A stretch of 34,264 bases of DNA, taken from the NCBI GenBank assembly GCA_028292405.1, contig JAQGMJ010000080.1:1-34264 (forward strand), given 5' to 3'. Origin of the DNA: Betaproteobacteria bacterium (GTDB lineage Bacteria > Pseudomonadota > Gammaproteobacteria > Burkholderiales > JAEUOS01). Below are positions 1 through 8,557 of this stretch, one piece after another. The position numbers and the translations under genes were made by a program. Below the pieces are notes generated by a model that had not been told where the DNA came from, did no database searches, and saw nothing but the letters and a program-made list of their open reading frames with translations. Numbering within the stretch: the stretch's first letter is position 1; each line of letters starts with the position of its first letter.

Positions 1-1
1 A

Positions 2-2038
2 GCCGCTCCCCCCGGCATCTCGCCGGCGCGCGCCGCCGCCGAGGAAAGGCGCGCTGCGCGCCGCGCCGCGCGAGCGGCGGCCAATCCGGGGGCCGCGAGC
101 AAGATCTCTCCCTCCCTTTCTTCTTCCGCCGCGCTGCCTTATGAGCCCGGGGTGACGCCGCCGCCGGGCCGGCGCGGCGCGCGCCCGCGCATGCCCGAGG
201 AGCGCCAGCCGAAATTCCGCCTGTCGCTATCGCGCCCGGGCAGCGACTCGCCCAACGCCGTGCCTCTGCTGCGCGGCAGCGAGTCGCTGGACAGCCTGAA
301 CTCGCCGCAGAACGCGGCCGCCACACCGGATTTGCTTAACAAGCTGCGCGAAAAGCTGCGCGCCGAATGGCAGGCGCGGCTGGCCGACCCGCTGCAGGAA
401 AACGCCAAAATGCAGGAGGACGTGGTGCGCTTGGGCAGCGCGGTCAACGACCTGCGCGCGCAGATCGCCACCATCCAGCGCGAGCGCGACGCCGCCCGCG
501 CCGGCGACGCCAAGCGCATCGCCCAGTTGGAGGAAGACAAGCGCACCCTCTCGGCCTGGCTCAACGGCCTGGCGCTCGCCTTGGGTTTCATCGGCTGCGT
601 CGCGCTTGCCGCGCTGGTGTTCTGGAACCTGCGCCGCCGCGGCGAGGCCGGGGCCGCTCGCTCGCGCCGCCTGGTGATGGACCAACCATTGGAAACAGCG
701 CCGGAAACGGCGGCCGCGCGAGTGGAAGAAGAGCGCGTCGATCCGACCTTCGATGACGAGTCCGGCCATCCCGCCTGGCGCGCCGACGAAGAGGCGGTGG
801 CGAATGCGCCGGCGCCGGTGGCAGCGCGCGCGCAGGCGGCGCCCAGGCCGGTGAAACCGGCGATGGGCCGGCCAGTGCCCGCCGGCCCGCGCGTGGCGAC
901 GCCGCGGCCGACGCCGCCGTCGGCGAAAAAGGCGCAGGACGAGGACATGCCGATCACCAAGACGATCGAGATGTCGCCGGTCCCCGCGGTGCCGCCGGTG
1001 GAGGACTTTTACGCCAATCCGCCGCGCGGCGGCGACGAGCCCGAGTTCAGCCTGGACGATCCGTCGCAGGCGGTGCCGCATGCCGTGACCCAGCCGCTGG
1101 AGTCGCCGCCGGCGGCCGCGCCGATCAGCGAACTTGAAACGGCCGCGCCCAGCGAATTGCCCCCGCTTGCCTTTGAATTGCCGTCCGGCACCGGCGAGGT
1201 GGCCGCGCCGCAGCCGGCCGCGCCCGTGACGCATGGCGAGCCGATCGAATTTTCGCTCGACGGCACGCCTGTCGCCGCGGCGCTGTTGCAGCCCGCGCCG
1301 TCCGCGCAGCCGAAGGCCGAGGCTGCCGACCCCTTCGGCAACGACCCGGCGCCGGCGCCCCTCGACGTGGTCCACGCGCCGCCGGCGGCCGGCACGGTGC
1401 CGACGCCGACGGTAATGCGGATGAAGGCGCTGGTCGATGAACTGGCCGCGGCCCATTTTTCCACCGACGAGGCGCCGCCGCCGCAAGTGGTCGCCACCGG
1501 CGCGCACCGCACCCTCGACATCGACCTCGGCGGCGACGGCGACTCCGAGATGCGCGCACAGCTGTATCGCCAGGAATTCGAACTCAAGCTGTTTCCGGAA
1601 ATCGTCCATGGACAGGCCAAGCTCAAGGTGCCGCAATCGATCATCTCGCTGGCGCGCACCTATTACCAGGAAGACTTCGATACCAACCGCGCGATCAACC
1701 TGCTCGAATATGCCGCCGACCGCACGCCCGACCCGCAGCGCGTGCGCCTGGCGTTGCTGGAGATCTTGCGCATGGAAGGCATGGCGCGCGAATACGTCGC
1801 CGTTGCCCGCACCTTCCATACGCAGTTCCCGCAGGCCGATGAATGGGAGACGGTGGGCGCCTATGGCCAGCTGCTGGCCCCCGGAGAGCCGCTGTTCAAG
1901 GATGCCGACGTGACCGGCTACGACCTCAATATGCCCTCGATGTGGCTCGGTTCCACGCTCGACATGACGCGCTATGTGCTGGCGCAGGATCTGCACGACG
2001 CCATGCATGGTCCGGCAGGCCAGGCGGAGGAAGCATGA
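2..2038 (+). CDS. FimV-like membrane protein with TPR-like C-terminus, 5' end outside window
   Basis: The frame is open without a stop from base 2, and the first possible start (GTG at 152) lies inside a Pro/Ala/Arg-rich stretch, so the true start is probably left of the window. The visible order is a basic linker, an RLSLS segment, a coiled coil (about nt 330-545), one hydrophobic segment (about nt 556-630) ending in NLRRR, a long disordered Pro/Ala/acidic region with two EFSLD motifs, and a helical TPR-like C-terminus (about nt 1550-1900). This layout is that of FimV/HubP proteins, which are inner-membrane polar organisers tied to type IV pili and usually carry a periplasmic LysM domain; that domain would lie outside the window. 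The stop overlaps the next start in an ATGA. The FimV assignment rests on architecture and is moderately certain. Confidence 0.7.
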   Translation, partial: AAPPGISPARAAAEERRAARRAARAAANPGAASKISPSLSSSAALPYEPGVTPPPGRRGARPRMPEERQPKFRLSLSRPGSDSPNAVPLLRGSESLDSLNSPQNAAATPDLLNKLREKLRAEWQARLADPLQENAKMQEDVVRLGSAVNDLRAQIATIQRERDAARAGDAKRIAQLEEDKRTLSAWLNGLALALGFIGCVALAALVFWNLRRRGEAGAARSRRLVMDQPLETAPETAAARVEEERVDPTFDDESGHPAWRADEEAVANAPAPVAARAQAAPRPVKPAMGRPVPAGPRVATPRPTPPSAKKAQDEDMPITKTIEMSPVPAVPPVEDFYANPPRGGDEPEFSLDDPSQAVPHAVTQPLESPPAAAPISELETAAPSELPPLAFELPSGTGEVAAPQPAAPVTHGEPIEFSLDGTPVAAALLQPAPSAQPKAEAADPFGNDPAPAPLDVVHAPPAAGTVPTPTVMRMKALVDELAAAHFSTDEAPPPQVVATGAHRTLDIDLGGDGDSEMRAQLYRQEFELKLFPEIVHGQAKLKVPQSIISLARTYYQEDFDTNRAINLLEYAADRTPDPQRVRLALLEILRMEGMAREYVAVARTFHTQFPQADEWETVGAYGQLLAPGEPLFKDADVTGYDLNMPSMWLGSTLDMTRYVLAQDLHDAMHGPAGQAEEA

Positions 2039-3432
2039 TCCGCCCCGTCACGCCACGCGACGCCGCGCCGCCGGAAGATGCGCGGTCCATCAGTCAGGAC
2101 CTGACGCAGGAACTGTCCGACATCGAAGGCTGGCAGGGCGACCCCGCCGCCCACCTGCAGCAGATGGCGGCGATGGACGACGGCTTTACCGACCGCCTGA
2201 GCTTCGCGCGCCAGCAATGGCGCCACGCCGGCGCGGCGCCTTCGACCGAGCAGGCGCGCATGCGCGCGCAATGCTATTCGCTGCTGCTGGCGGCGGCCGA
2301 TGTGGAGGAGCCGCAATTCTTCGCCCGCGGCCTGCGCCTGGCGATGCATTTTTCGCTGCTCTCGATCATCTCCGGCGAGATGGTGCCGGACGCGGTGTGG
2401 GGCATCGCCCACAAGCTCTACCGCGCCGCCGAAGCCTCCGGCACGGCGCGCCAGGACGCCGGCGCCGGCGCTTCCGCCGAGCACTACTACGTGCGCATGC
2501 TGCTGTTCGCCGTGCTCGGCGCGGGCAGCTACACGCGGCGCCAGGCCGACAAGATTTTCGACTGGTTCGGCGAGTGGTCGGAAGGCACGCAGATCGAGGC
2601 GGAGCACGACGCCGCGCGCCACGACTACTACGTCGACCTGGCCGGCACCCGCGGGCCGCTGCCGATGGCCGCCGGCGGCGAGCCGGCCGAGCCGCGCTAT
2701 TTCGACCATTCGCGCGTGGTGGCCCTGGTGGGCCAGGCGCGCGCCGAATATTTCCAGACCATCTGCACCCTGACCCTGGGGTCCTACGCCACCAATCCGA
2801 TGTTCGAGCTCTACGAGGCGCTCGACCAGGTGAACCGCTTCTGGGCCTTTGTCGAGGCGCGCCGCGGTGGCCGCGGCAGTGACCGCCAGCGCGTCGGCAA
2901 TCTCGACGTGCATGCGGCGGCCGGCTTTGTCGATTGCGTCAAGGCCTGCGTGATGGGCGGCGCCTCGGCGGTCTGGCGCATGACCGACATGTCGCCCTCC
3001 GGCGCCGGCTTCATGGTCCCGGCCGAAGCCGGCAAGGTGGCCAAGGGCGTGCTGGTGGCGTTCTGGGCCACCGAGCAGGCGCAGTGGGTGATCGGCTCTT
3101 CCGTGCGGGTGATTTCCAATGCAGAGGGCCAGCAGGTCGGCGTGCAGCGGCTGGCGGGCGACTGGCGGCCGGTGCGCTTGCTCGAAGACCGCCCCAGCGA
3201 CTTCATTCCCGACCCCGCCACAGACATCAATTTCGGCTTTTTCGTGCTCGGCGACAAGGTGCGCGGCCTGGCCGATTCGCTGGTGCTGCGCGCCGGCGCC
3301 TTCGACCCTTCGCGCACCCATCACGTGGATACCGAGGACGGCCGCTATGTCGTGCGCATGAGCCGGCTGATCCAGCACGGCACGGATTGGGAGCGCATTG
3401 GCATCGACGTGGTCGGCCGCGAGTCCGCTTAA
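2035..3432 (+). CDS. PilZ-like domain protein, possible cyclic-di-GMP effector
   Basis: This 465-residue soluble protein starts at the ATG in the ATGA overlap with the FimV-like gene, so the two are probably translationally coupled. No signal peptide or membrane segment is visible. The first 290 residues are helical and unrecognised. From about residue 285 there is an Arg-rich stretch containing an R-x-x-x-R pattern (RGSDR), followed by D318-M-S-P-S-G323. That fits the D-x-S-x-x-G signature of PilZ domains, with beta-strand-like sequence after it. PilZ domains bind cyclic di-GMP through these two motifs. The pairing suggests a cyclic-di-GMP input into polar or pilus functions, but this is inference. 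The spacing between the two motifs is longer than in standard PilZ domains, so nucleotide binding is uncertain. Confidence 0.62.
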   Translation: MIRPVTPRDAAPPEDARSISQDLTQELSDIEGWQGDPAAHLQQMAAMDDGFTDRLSFARQQWRHAGAAPSTEQARMRAQCYSLLLAAADVEEPQFFARGLRLAMHFSLLSIISGEMVPDAVWGIAHKLYRAAEASGTARQDAGAGASAEHYYVRMLLFAVLGAGSYTRRQADKIFDWFGEWSEGTQIEAEHDAARHDYYVDLAGTRGPLPMAAGGEPAEPRYFDHSRVVALVGQARAEYFQTICTLTLGSYATNPMFELYEALDQVNRFWAFVEARRGGRGSDRQRVGNLDVHAAAGFVDCVKACVMGGASAVWRMTDMSPSGAGFMVPAEAGKVAKGVLVAFWATEQAQWVIGSSVRVISNAEGQQVGVQRLAGDWRPVRLLEDRPSDFIPDPATDINFGFFVLGDKVRGLADSLVLRAGAFDPSRTHHVDTEDGRYVVRMSRLIQHGTDWERIGIDVVGRESA

Positions 3433-3485
3433 GCGCAGCGTCGCTGCCGGACCGGCGCGGCCCGTGGATGCCTTTGGTCCATGGC

Positions 3486-4217
3486 TCAGAATAGCGCGTA
3501 GCGGAACGGCGCCCACACCGGCACGCGAACGCCGGCCTCGGCCAGCGCCTCGCGCACCCACTCGTTGCAGGTGACCAGCGGGCTGAAGTGCCCCCGCGCG
3601 GCGTAGAACGTATCGCGTGCCGTATAGCCGCGTCCCGGGTAGGCGACGCGTTCGCCGCGCGCGTCGCGGGCAAATGCCGCCTCCACATGTCCGACCAGCC
3701 GGGCATACGCGTCAGGCGACAGCACCAGGCGGCGCAGGTTGGGCGCCGCTGTCGGCGCCGGCATGTATTCGACGTGGATCACGCTGGGCCCGCTGCCGCT
3801 CAAGGCCTTGAGCGCGACCGACAGGCGCAGGTCGGCCCAGGTCGGGGTGTCGAAGTAAAAGCCGGCGTCGCCCCAGCCGATGGCGACAAAGGCGGCCGCC
3901 GCATCGGGCCGGACTGACGCAGGCTGCGGCACGAAATCGCGCGCCGGAAAGGCATCGCGCCAATCGGCCTGCGCGGTGACGAGCGGCAGTAGCAGGTCGG
4001 TGTGCACGCCGTTGTGCTGCAGGTAGATGGTGATCCCCTGCGGCGGCGCGCGGTAGTCGCGGTTGACCTGCAGCAGTCCCAGGCAAAGCGCGCTTAGCGC
4101 ATAGAGCAGCAGGCCGCCGCAGAACAGCAGCAGGGCGGCGGCGGCGCCGCGCAGCTCCGGTCGCGCCCACCGGGTCCGGCCCGCCGGGTCTCCGTTAGCG
4201 TTCAGGCCGCCTGGCAT
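3486..4217 (-). CDS. DUF2459 (TIGR02117) family membrane-anchored protein
   Basis: The product is 243 residues with one N-terminal hydrophobic segment (about residues 23-48) and a probably periplasmic remainder. Family hallmarks are NGVHTDLLLP near the start of the domain, IGWGDAGFYFDTPTWADL in the middle, and a C-terminal CNEWVREAL-x-x-AGV block. The conserved His, Asp and Cys look like a hydrolase-type site, but no reaction is known for the family, which was first noted near urease genes; no urease genes are here. The ATG at 4217 was chosen. A GTG at 4238 is possible but only lengthens the overlap with the upstream Bug-like gene, whose stop is at 4202. The gene converges on the PilZ-like gene, and the 53 bp between them holds no clear terminator. 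Confidence 0.8.
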   Translation of the reverse strand: MPGGLNANGDPAGRTRWARPELRGAAAALLLFCGGLLLYALSALCLGLLQVNRDYRAPPQGITIYLQHNGVHTDLLLPLVTAQADWRDAFPARDFVPQPASVRPDAAAAFVAIGWGDAGFYFDTPTWADLRLSVALKALSGSGPSVIHVEYMPAPTAAPNLRRLVLSPDAYARLVGHVEAAFARDARGERVAYPGRGYTARDTFYAARGHFSPLVTCNEWVREALAEAGVRVPVWAPFRYALF

Positions 4218-5095
4218 AGGCGGATGATCTCGCGCCACTGCGCCGCGCTGTCGGCAATCTCCTCGGCGAATTCGGCGCCCGGCTTCACATCGAGCAAAAA
4301 ACCGCGCTCGTCCAGCGCGTGCAGCAAGTCGGTATGGCCGAGCACGATACGCAGGTCATGGCGGATTTGCGCGGCCACCGTGCCGGGCGTGCGCGCCGGG
4401 GCGAACAGGCCCATCCACAGGTCGGCGGCGTAGCCCGGCACGCCTGCCTCTTCCAGGGTCGGCAGGCCGGGCAGGGCGGGGCAGCGCAGGGCGCCGGCCA
4501 CCGCCAGCGCCTTCACTTCACCCTGTCTGACATGGGGCAGGGCGGCCAGCACGCTGTCGCACATCAGGTCGACCTTGTTCGCCATCAGGTCCTGCAGGCC
4601 GCCGGTGCGCCCGCGCGCATAGGGGCGGTGCGCCAGCTTCACGCCGGTCAGCGCGCCCAGCAGGGCGGCGGAAAACTGGCTGGTGCGCCCGGAGCCGGTG
4701 GAGGCGTAGGTGAGCATACCGGGCCGCTCGCGCGCCAATGCCAGCAGGGCCTCCACGCTGTCCGGCCCCTTTTGCGGCACCAGCAGCAGGTTGGGTGCCC
4801 AGCCGATCAGGCTGATCGGCAGGAAGTCGGCGACCGGGTCGTAGGGCAACTGCGCCTGCAGCGCCGGCGCGATGCAATGGGTGGTGGAGGTGCCCAGCAG
4901 CAGGGTGTGGCCGTCCGGGGCGGCGCGCGCGGCCAGGGTGACGCCGCCGGTGGCGCCTTCGCGCGGGTGGTTGTGCACCGTGATGTCCTGCCCCCAGGTC
5001 TGCGCCAGGCGCGCCGCGATCAGACGCGCCACGAAGTCGGAGGCGCTGTCTTCGCGGAAGGGGACGATCAGGTCGATCGGGCGCTCGGGAAACAT
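4202..5095 (-). CDS. Bug/TctC-like binding protein without signal peptide
   Basis: The 297 residues show the full Bug fold pattern: a FPERPIDLIVPF start, an ARAAPDGHTLLLG block, SIDxxP-type middle segments and a tail on hydrophobic helices. Bug proteins are normally periplasmic receptors for carboxylates that work with TctAB permeases. Here the ATG falls exactly where the mature protein usually begins. The upstream in-frame sequence runs to a stop at 5234-5236 and offers no hydrophobic signal sequence or obvious start. The ligand loop, normally AGG-x-x-D, reads REDSASD. The protein is therefore either cytoplasmic or a receptor that has lost export. No good ribosome-binding site precedes 5095. 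The gene overlaps the DUF2459 gene by 16 bp. Family membership is clear; function is not. Confidence 0.75.
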   Translation of the reverse strand: MFPERPIDLIVPFREDSASDFVARLIAARLAQTWGQDITVHNHPREGATGGVTLAARAAPDGHTLLLGTSTTHCIAPALQAQLPYDPVADFLPISLIGWAPNLLLVPQKGPDSVEALLALARERPGMLTYASTGSGRTSQFSAALLGALTGVKLAHRPYARGRTGGLQDLMANKVDLMCDSVLAALPHVRQGEVKALAVAGALRCPALPGLPTLEEAGVPGYAADLWMGLFAPARTPGTVAAQIRHDLRIVLGHTDLLHALDERGFLLDVKPGAEFAEEIADSAAQWREIIRLCQAA

Positions 5096-5351
5096 GGGGA
5101 AATGGCCGGCGCTTGCCCGCCGGGCGCCGCTGCGCGCCGGAGGGAGGACGCAATAAGGGACGCAAGGGTAGACGCAAGCCCGGACGCCGCGCCGATGGCG
5201 CCTCGCGGCTTGCGCGGGAAAGTGTCCATGGCGCTAAGCATACCGGATAGCGCGGCATGCAGGTATCATGGCACTTGCAGGGTCGGCCCTAACGCTCGGA
5301 AGTTAAACAGAAAAGCGGGCCGGCCATGAATAACCGCGACTCAGGGAAGCT

Positions 5352-6224
5352 ATGGGGAAGATCGCAGGGAGTGCATTGCTGGCGTTGTGCCTGGCCGCCG
5401 GCGCGCATGCCGCGCCGCTGGGCACGGTGACGATTGCCGATGGCCGTGCCCACGTCACGCGTGGGGTTGCCGTCCTTACCCCGGCCGAAGGGGTGATACT
5501 CGAGGAAGGCGACATCGTCGAAGTCGAAGAGGGCGCCTTGCTGCAGGTCGAAACGGCCGATGGCTCGGCCCTGAGCTTTGCCTCGCGCGCGCAGGCGCTG
5601 CTGCCGTTGCCGGGCGCCGCCGGCAAGCCGGGCGACCTGCTGCTGGCCGCCGGCTGGGTCAAACTCAACCTGACGACGGCAGCCCAGGTGCCGGCACTGG
5701 CCACCGCGCAGGTGCGCCTGGTGGGACAAAACGCAATTTATGTGGCGACCGCCGGCGCCGATGGCACGCAACTGTTTTCCGAAAGCGGCGAGTTGGTGCC
5801 GGTGTTCGCCGCCGCCCGTGCGGGGCAGCCGGCGGTGATCAAGGGCGGGGACTTCATCGCCATCCGGCCGGATGCCGGCGTCAGCATGGCGCGGCGCGCG
5901 CCGCCGACTTTTGTCGCGGCGATGCCCAAGGTTTATCTCGACCGCCTGCCGATGCGCCTGGCCCGCCTCAAGGCCAAGGGCATCCCGATGAAGGCCGAGC
6001 GCGACATTGCATTTGCCGACGTCGACGTCTGGGTCAGGCGTTTTCCGGCGGCGCGCGCGGCGCTGCTCGCGCAGTTCGAGCCGCTGCTGAAGGACGCCGC
6101 CTTCGTGCAGCAACTGGAGCCGGCGCTGAAGGATTATCCGGAGTGGGAGCAGGCCGTGCATCCCGCAAAACCACGCAACGCCAAAGACAAGGCGCCGAAA
6201 AAGGCCGCCACCAAACCGCAATAA
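5352..6224 (+). CDS. Periplasmic FecR-domain protein
   Basis: The product is 290 residues, with a Sec signal peptide (hydrophobic core LLALCLAAGAHA, cleavage predicted after AHA at about residue 20). A FecR-type beta domain follows (about residues 22-85), with the alternating EGDIVEVEEGALLQV and ADGSALSF pattern. The C-terminal part (about 195-275) carries a DVDVWVRRFP and a late DYPEWEQAV block seen in other betaproteobacterial FecR proteins. The tail is Lys-rich. No transmembrane helix or anti-sigma N-terminus is present, so it is not a classical FecR sensor, and no ECF sigma gene lies nearby. AGGGA precedes the ATG by a few bases. It ends 10 bp before the heme-sensor gene and probably heads that operon. 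Confidence 0.75.
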   Translation: MGKIAGSALLALCLAAGAHAAPLGTVTIADGRAHVTRGVAVLTPAEGVILEEGDIVEVEEGALLQVETADGSALSFASRAQALLPLPGAAGKPGDLLLAAGWVKLNLTTAAQVPALATAQVRLVGQNAIYVATAGADGTQLFSESGELVPVFAAARAGQPAVIKGGDFIAIRPDAGVSMARRAPPTFVAAMPKVYLDRLPMRLARLKAKGIPMKAERDIAFADVDVWVRRFPAARAALLAQFEPLLKDAAFVQQLEPALKDYPEWEQAVHPAKPRNAKDKAPKKAATKPQ

Positions 6225-6234
6225 GGGAGCGCCC

Positions 6235-7107
6235 ATGAAACTCGTCGTCAAATTCAACCTGGTGTTCATCGTCGTGTTTTCGCTCGGTTTCGCGGCGGCC
6301 GGCTTTGTCACCAACGACCTCCTGCAGCGCAACGCCAAGGAGGAGATCCTGCAGAACGCGCGCCTGATCATGGAATCGGCGCTGGCCTCGCGCGGCTATA
6401 CCGCGGGGCAGGTGGCGCCTCTCTTGCAGACGCAGATGAAATACGACTTCCTGCCGCAGACGGTGCCGGCCTACGGCGCCACCGAGCAATTCAACACCCT
6501 GCACGCCAAGTTCCCCGACTTTTCCTACAAGGAAGCCACGCTCAACCCGACCAACCTGCGCGACCGCGCCAGCGACTGGGAAGCCGACGTGGTGAACCGC
6601 TTCCGCGCCGACAATGCGCAGAAGGAAATCACCGGCGAGCGCGAGACCACCACCGGGCGCTCGCTCTTCATGGCGCGGCCGATCCAGATCACCAACGGCG
6701 CCTGCCTGGTGTGCCACAGCACGGTGGACGTGGCGCCCAAGACCATGCTGGACAAGTACGGCACCGCCAACGGCTTCGGCTGGAAGCTAAATGAGGTAAT
6801 CGGCGCGCAAGTGGTGTCGGTGCCGATGACATTGCCGATCGCCCGGGCGGATGCCGCCTTTCGCACCTTCATGATTTCGCTGGCGGCGATTTTCGTCGCC
6901 ATTTTCATCGTGCTGAACCTGATGCTGATGTTCATCGTCGTCAACCCGGTGCGTAAGCTCGCCGGCGTGGCCGACGAGGTGAGTCTCGGCAAGGTCGATA
7001 CCGCCGAATTCAACGTCAAGGGCCGCGACGAAATCGCGGTGCTGGCACAATCCTTCAACCGGATGAAAAAGAGTCTGGCACAGGCACTGAAAATGCTTGA
7101 CGAGTAG
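6235..7107 (+). CDS. Membrane c-type heme sensor with DUF3365 (Tll0287-like) and HAMP domains
   Basis: This 290-residue protein has an N-terminal membrane helix (residues 5-27), a periplasmic Tll0287-like/DUF3365 domain with one covalent heme site C157-L-V-C-H161, a second membrane helix (about 206-233) and a HAMP domain with a short helical end (about 234-290). DUF3365 domains are extracytoplasmic heme or redox sensors usually fused to kinases, cyclases or methyl-accepting domains. Here the protein stops just after HAMP, so it has no output domain of its own. The ribosome-binding site AAGGGAG overlaps the stop of the FecR gene. The Ser/Thr kinase gene begins 53 bp downstream and is the obvious candidate partner (inference). 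Maturation would need the cytochrome c system, not seen here. Confidence 0.83.
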   Translation: MKLVVKFNLVFIVVFSLGFAAAGFVTNDLLQRNAKEEILQNARLIMESALASRGYTAGQVAPLLQTQMKYDFLPQTVPAYGATEQFNTLHAKFPDFSYKEATLNPTNLRDRASDWEADVVNRFRADNAQKEITGERETTTGRSLFMARPIQITNGACLVCHSTVDVAPKTMLDKYGTANGFGWKLNEVIGAQVVSVPMTLPIARADAAFRTFMISLAAIFVAIFIVLNLMLMFIVVNPVRKLAGVADEVSLGKVDTAEFNVKGRDEIAVLAQSFNRMKKSLAQALKMLDE

Positions 7108-7160
7108 TGCCTGACGAGCAGGACCCACGCCCCGCCGGCTGCGGGGCGCACAAGGAATTT

Positions 7161-8519
7161 ATGTCGCAGTTCGCCTCTGACGCCCCGCAGTCCCTCGGCA
7201 AGTACAAGATCACCGGCATCCTCGGGCGCGGCGCGATGGGCGTGGTCTACAAGGGCTGGGACCCGGGCATCGCGCGCCATGTGGCCTTGAAGGCGATCCG
7301 CAAGGACCTGATGGACCAGGAAGGCGCGGAGCAGGCGGTTGCGCGCTTTCGCAACGAGGCGATGGCGGCCGGGCGCCTGAACCACCCGAGCATCGTCGCC
7401 GTCTACGACTACGGCGAGGACGGCCCCACCGCCTTCATCGCGATGGAATACGCCGAAGGCCAGGGCCTGCGCGAATACCTGCGGGCGCGCGGCGCGATCA
7501 AGCTTTCCGACATCGCCGAGATGATGGGTCAACTGCTCGGCGCGCTGGACTATGCGCACCAGCGCGGCGTGGTGCACCGGGACATCAAGCCGGCCAACAT
7601 CATCATCACCGTCGACAACAAACTGAAGGTGACCGACTTCGGCATCGCCCGGCTCGATACCACCAGCCTGACCCAGACCGGGATGATCGTCGGCACCCCC
7701 AGCTACATGGCGCCCGAGCAGTACACCGGCGTGGGCGTGGACAATCGCGCCGACCTGTTTTCATCCGGGGTGATGCTCTACGAAATGATCACCGGGGTGA
7801 AGCCCTTTTCCGGCACCAACGAGGTGATTGCCTACCAAATCTGCCATGCGCCGCATGTGGTGCCTTCGCAGCTCGACCCCACCCTGCCGGCGGCGCTCGA
7901 TGAAGTGATCAACCGCGCGCTGGCGAAAAAGAAGGAAGAGCGCTACGCCACCGCCGCCGAATTCCTGCGCGGGCTGAACGCGGCGATCAGCGGCGACGAC
8001 GAGGCCACCGTGGTTGCGACCGCCGCCCGCCAGGCGCCGCTGATCGGCGAGACCACTTCGATGCCGCGCGGCTGGAGCCCGGACGCGCTGCATGCGCTGG
8101 AAGAGGCGCTGACCATCCACATCGGCCCGGTGGCGCGCACCATCGTCAAGCGCGCCGCCGCCAAGTCGCTGGACGCCGCGGCGCTGATCGAGATATTGGT
8201 CAATACCCTGGACGGCTTCGAGGAGCGCCAGCAATTCGGCCGCCGCGCCCGCCTGATCCTCGACCAGACCCAGCCCGAGAGCGCTTCCAACACGGCCGAC
8301 GCGGCCACCATCATGGCCGCGCGCGGCCTGCCGCAGGCCGACCTCGACCTGGCTGCCGCCAGGCTCACGCCTTACCTCGGGCCGATCGCCAAGGTGCTGG
8401 TGAAAAAGACCGGCGCCAAGGTGCGCGACCTGGCCGGGCTGTACGCCGAGCTGGCCGGACACCTCACCGACGAGCATGAGAAGGCAAGCTTTCTCAAGGA
8501 AGCCGGCCTGAAGAAATAA
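7161..8519 (+). CDS. Cytosolic eukaryotic-type serine/threonine protein kinase with duplicated C-terminal module
   Basis: The 452 residues carry a complete Hanks-type kinase domain (about 15-275). The ATP loop is G22-R-G-A-M-G27-V, the catalytic Lys is K44 (VALKAI), the catalytic loop is HRDIKPAN with D141, DFG is at 159-161 and APE at 184-186. All key residues are intact, so the kinase should be active. There is no transmembrane helix or PASTA domain. The C-terminus holds two related segments of about 50 residues (about 309-357 and 390-445) sharing I/LGP-[VI]-A-x-x-[IL]-VK and a later L-x-x-L pattern. ATG 7161 is preferred to the GTG at 7107 because AAGGA sits seven bases before it. Its substrate is unknown, and no PP2C phosphatase gene is in the window. 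Confidence 0.93.
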   Translation: MSQFASDAPQSLGKYKITGILGRGAMGVVYKGWDPGIARHVALKAIRKDLMDQEGAEQAVARFRNEAMAAGRLNHPSIVAVYDYGEDGPTAFIAMEYAEGQGLREYLRARGAIKLSDIAEMMGQLLGALDYAHQRGVVHRDIKPANIIITVDNKLKVTDFGIARLDTTSLTQTGMIVGTPSYMAPEQYTGVGVDNRADLFSSGVMLYEMITGVKPFSGTNEVIAYQICHAPHVVPSQLDPTLPAALDEVINRALAKKKEERYATAAEFLRGLNAAISGDDEATVVATAARQAPLIGETTSMPRGWSPDALHALEEALTIHIGPVARTIVKRAAAKSLDAAALIEILVNTLDGFEERQQFGRRARLILDQTQPESASNTADAATIMAARGLPQADLDLAAARLTPYLGPIAKVLVKKTGAKVRDLAGLYAELAGHLTDEHEKASFLKEAGLKK

Positions 8520-8557
8520 CAGGCAGCAGGCGCCGGGCGCTATGCCCGCTGCGAAAT

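Noticed and set aside
227..2008. A 593-codon minus-strand open frame opposite the FimV-like gene
   Set aside because: Its translation is Arg/Gly/His-rich noise; the plus frame shows coiled coil, membrane segment and coupling to the next gene.
5096..5351. Divergent promoters between the signal-less Bug gene and the FecR gene
   Set aside because: Several partial -35-like boxes occur (for example TTGCAG at 5275-5280) but none has a -10 box at proper spacing; the 256-bp gap holds nothing else I can support.
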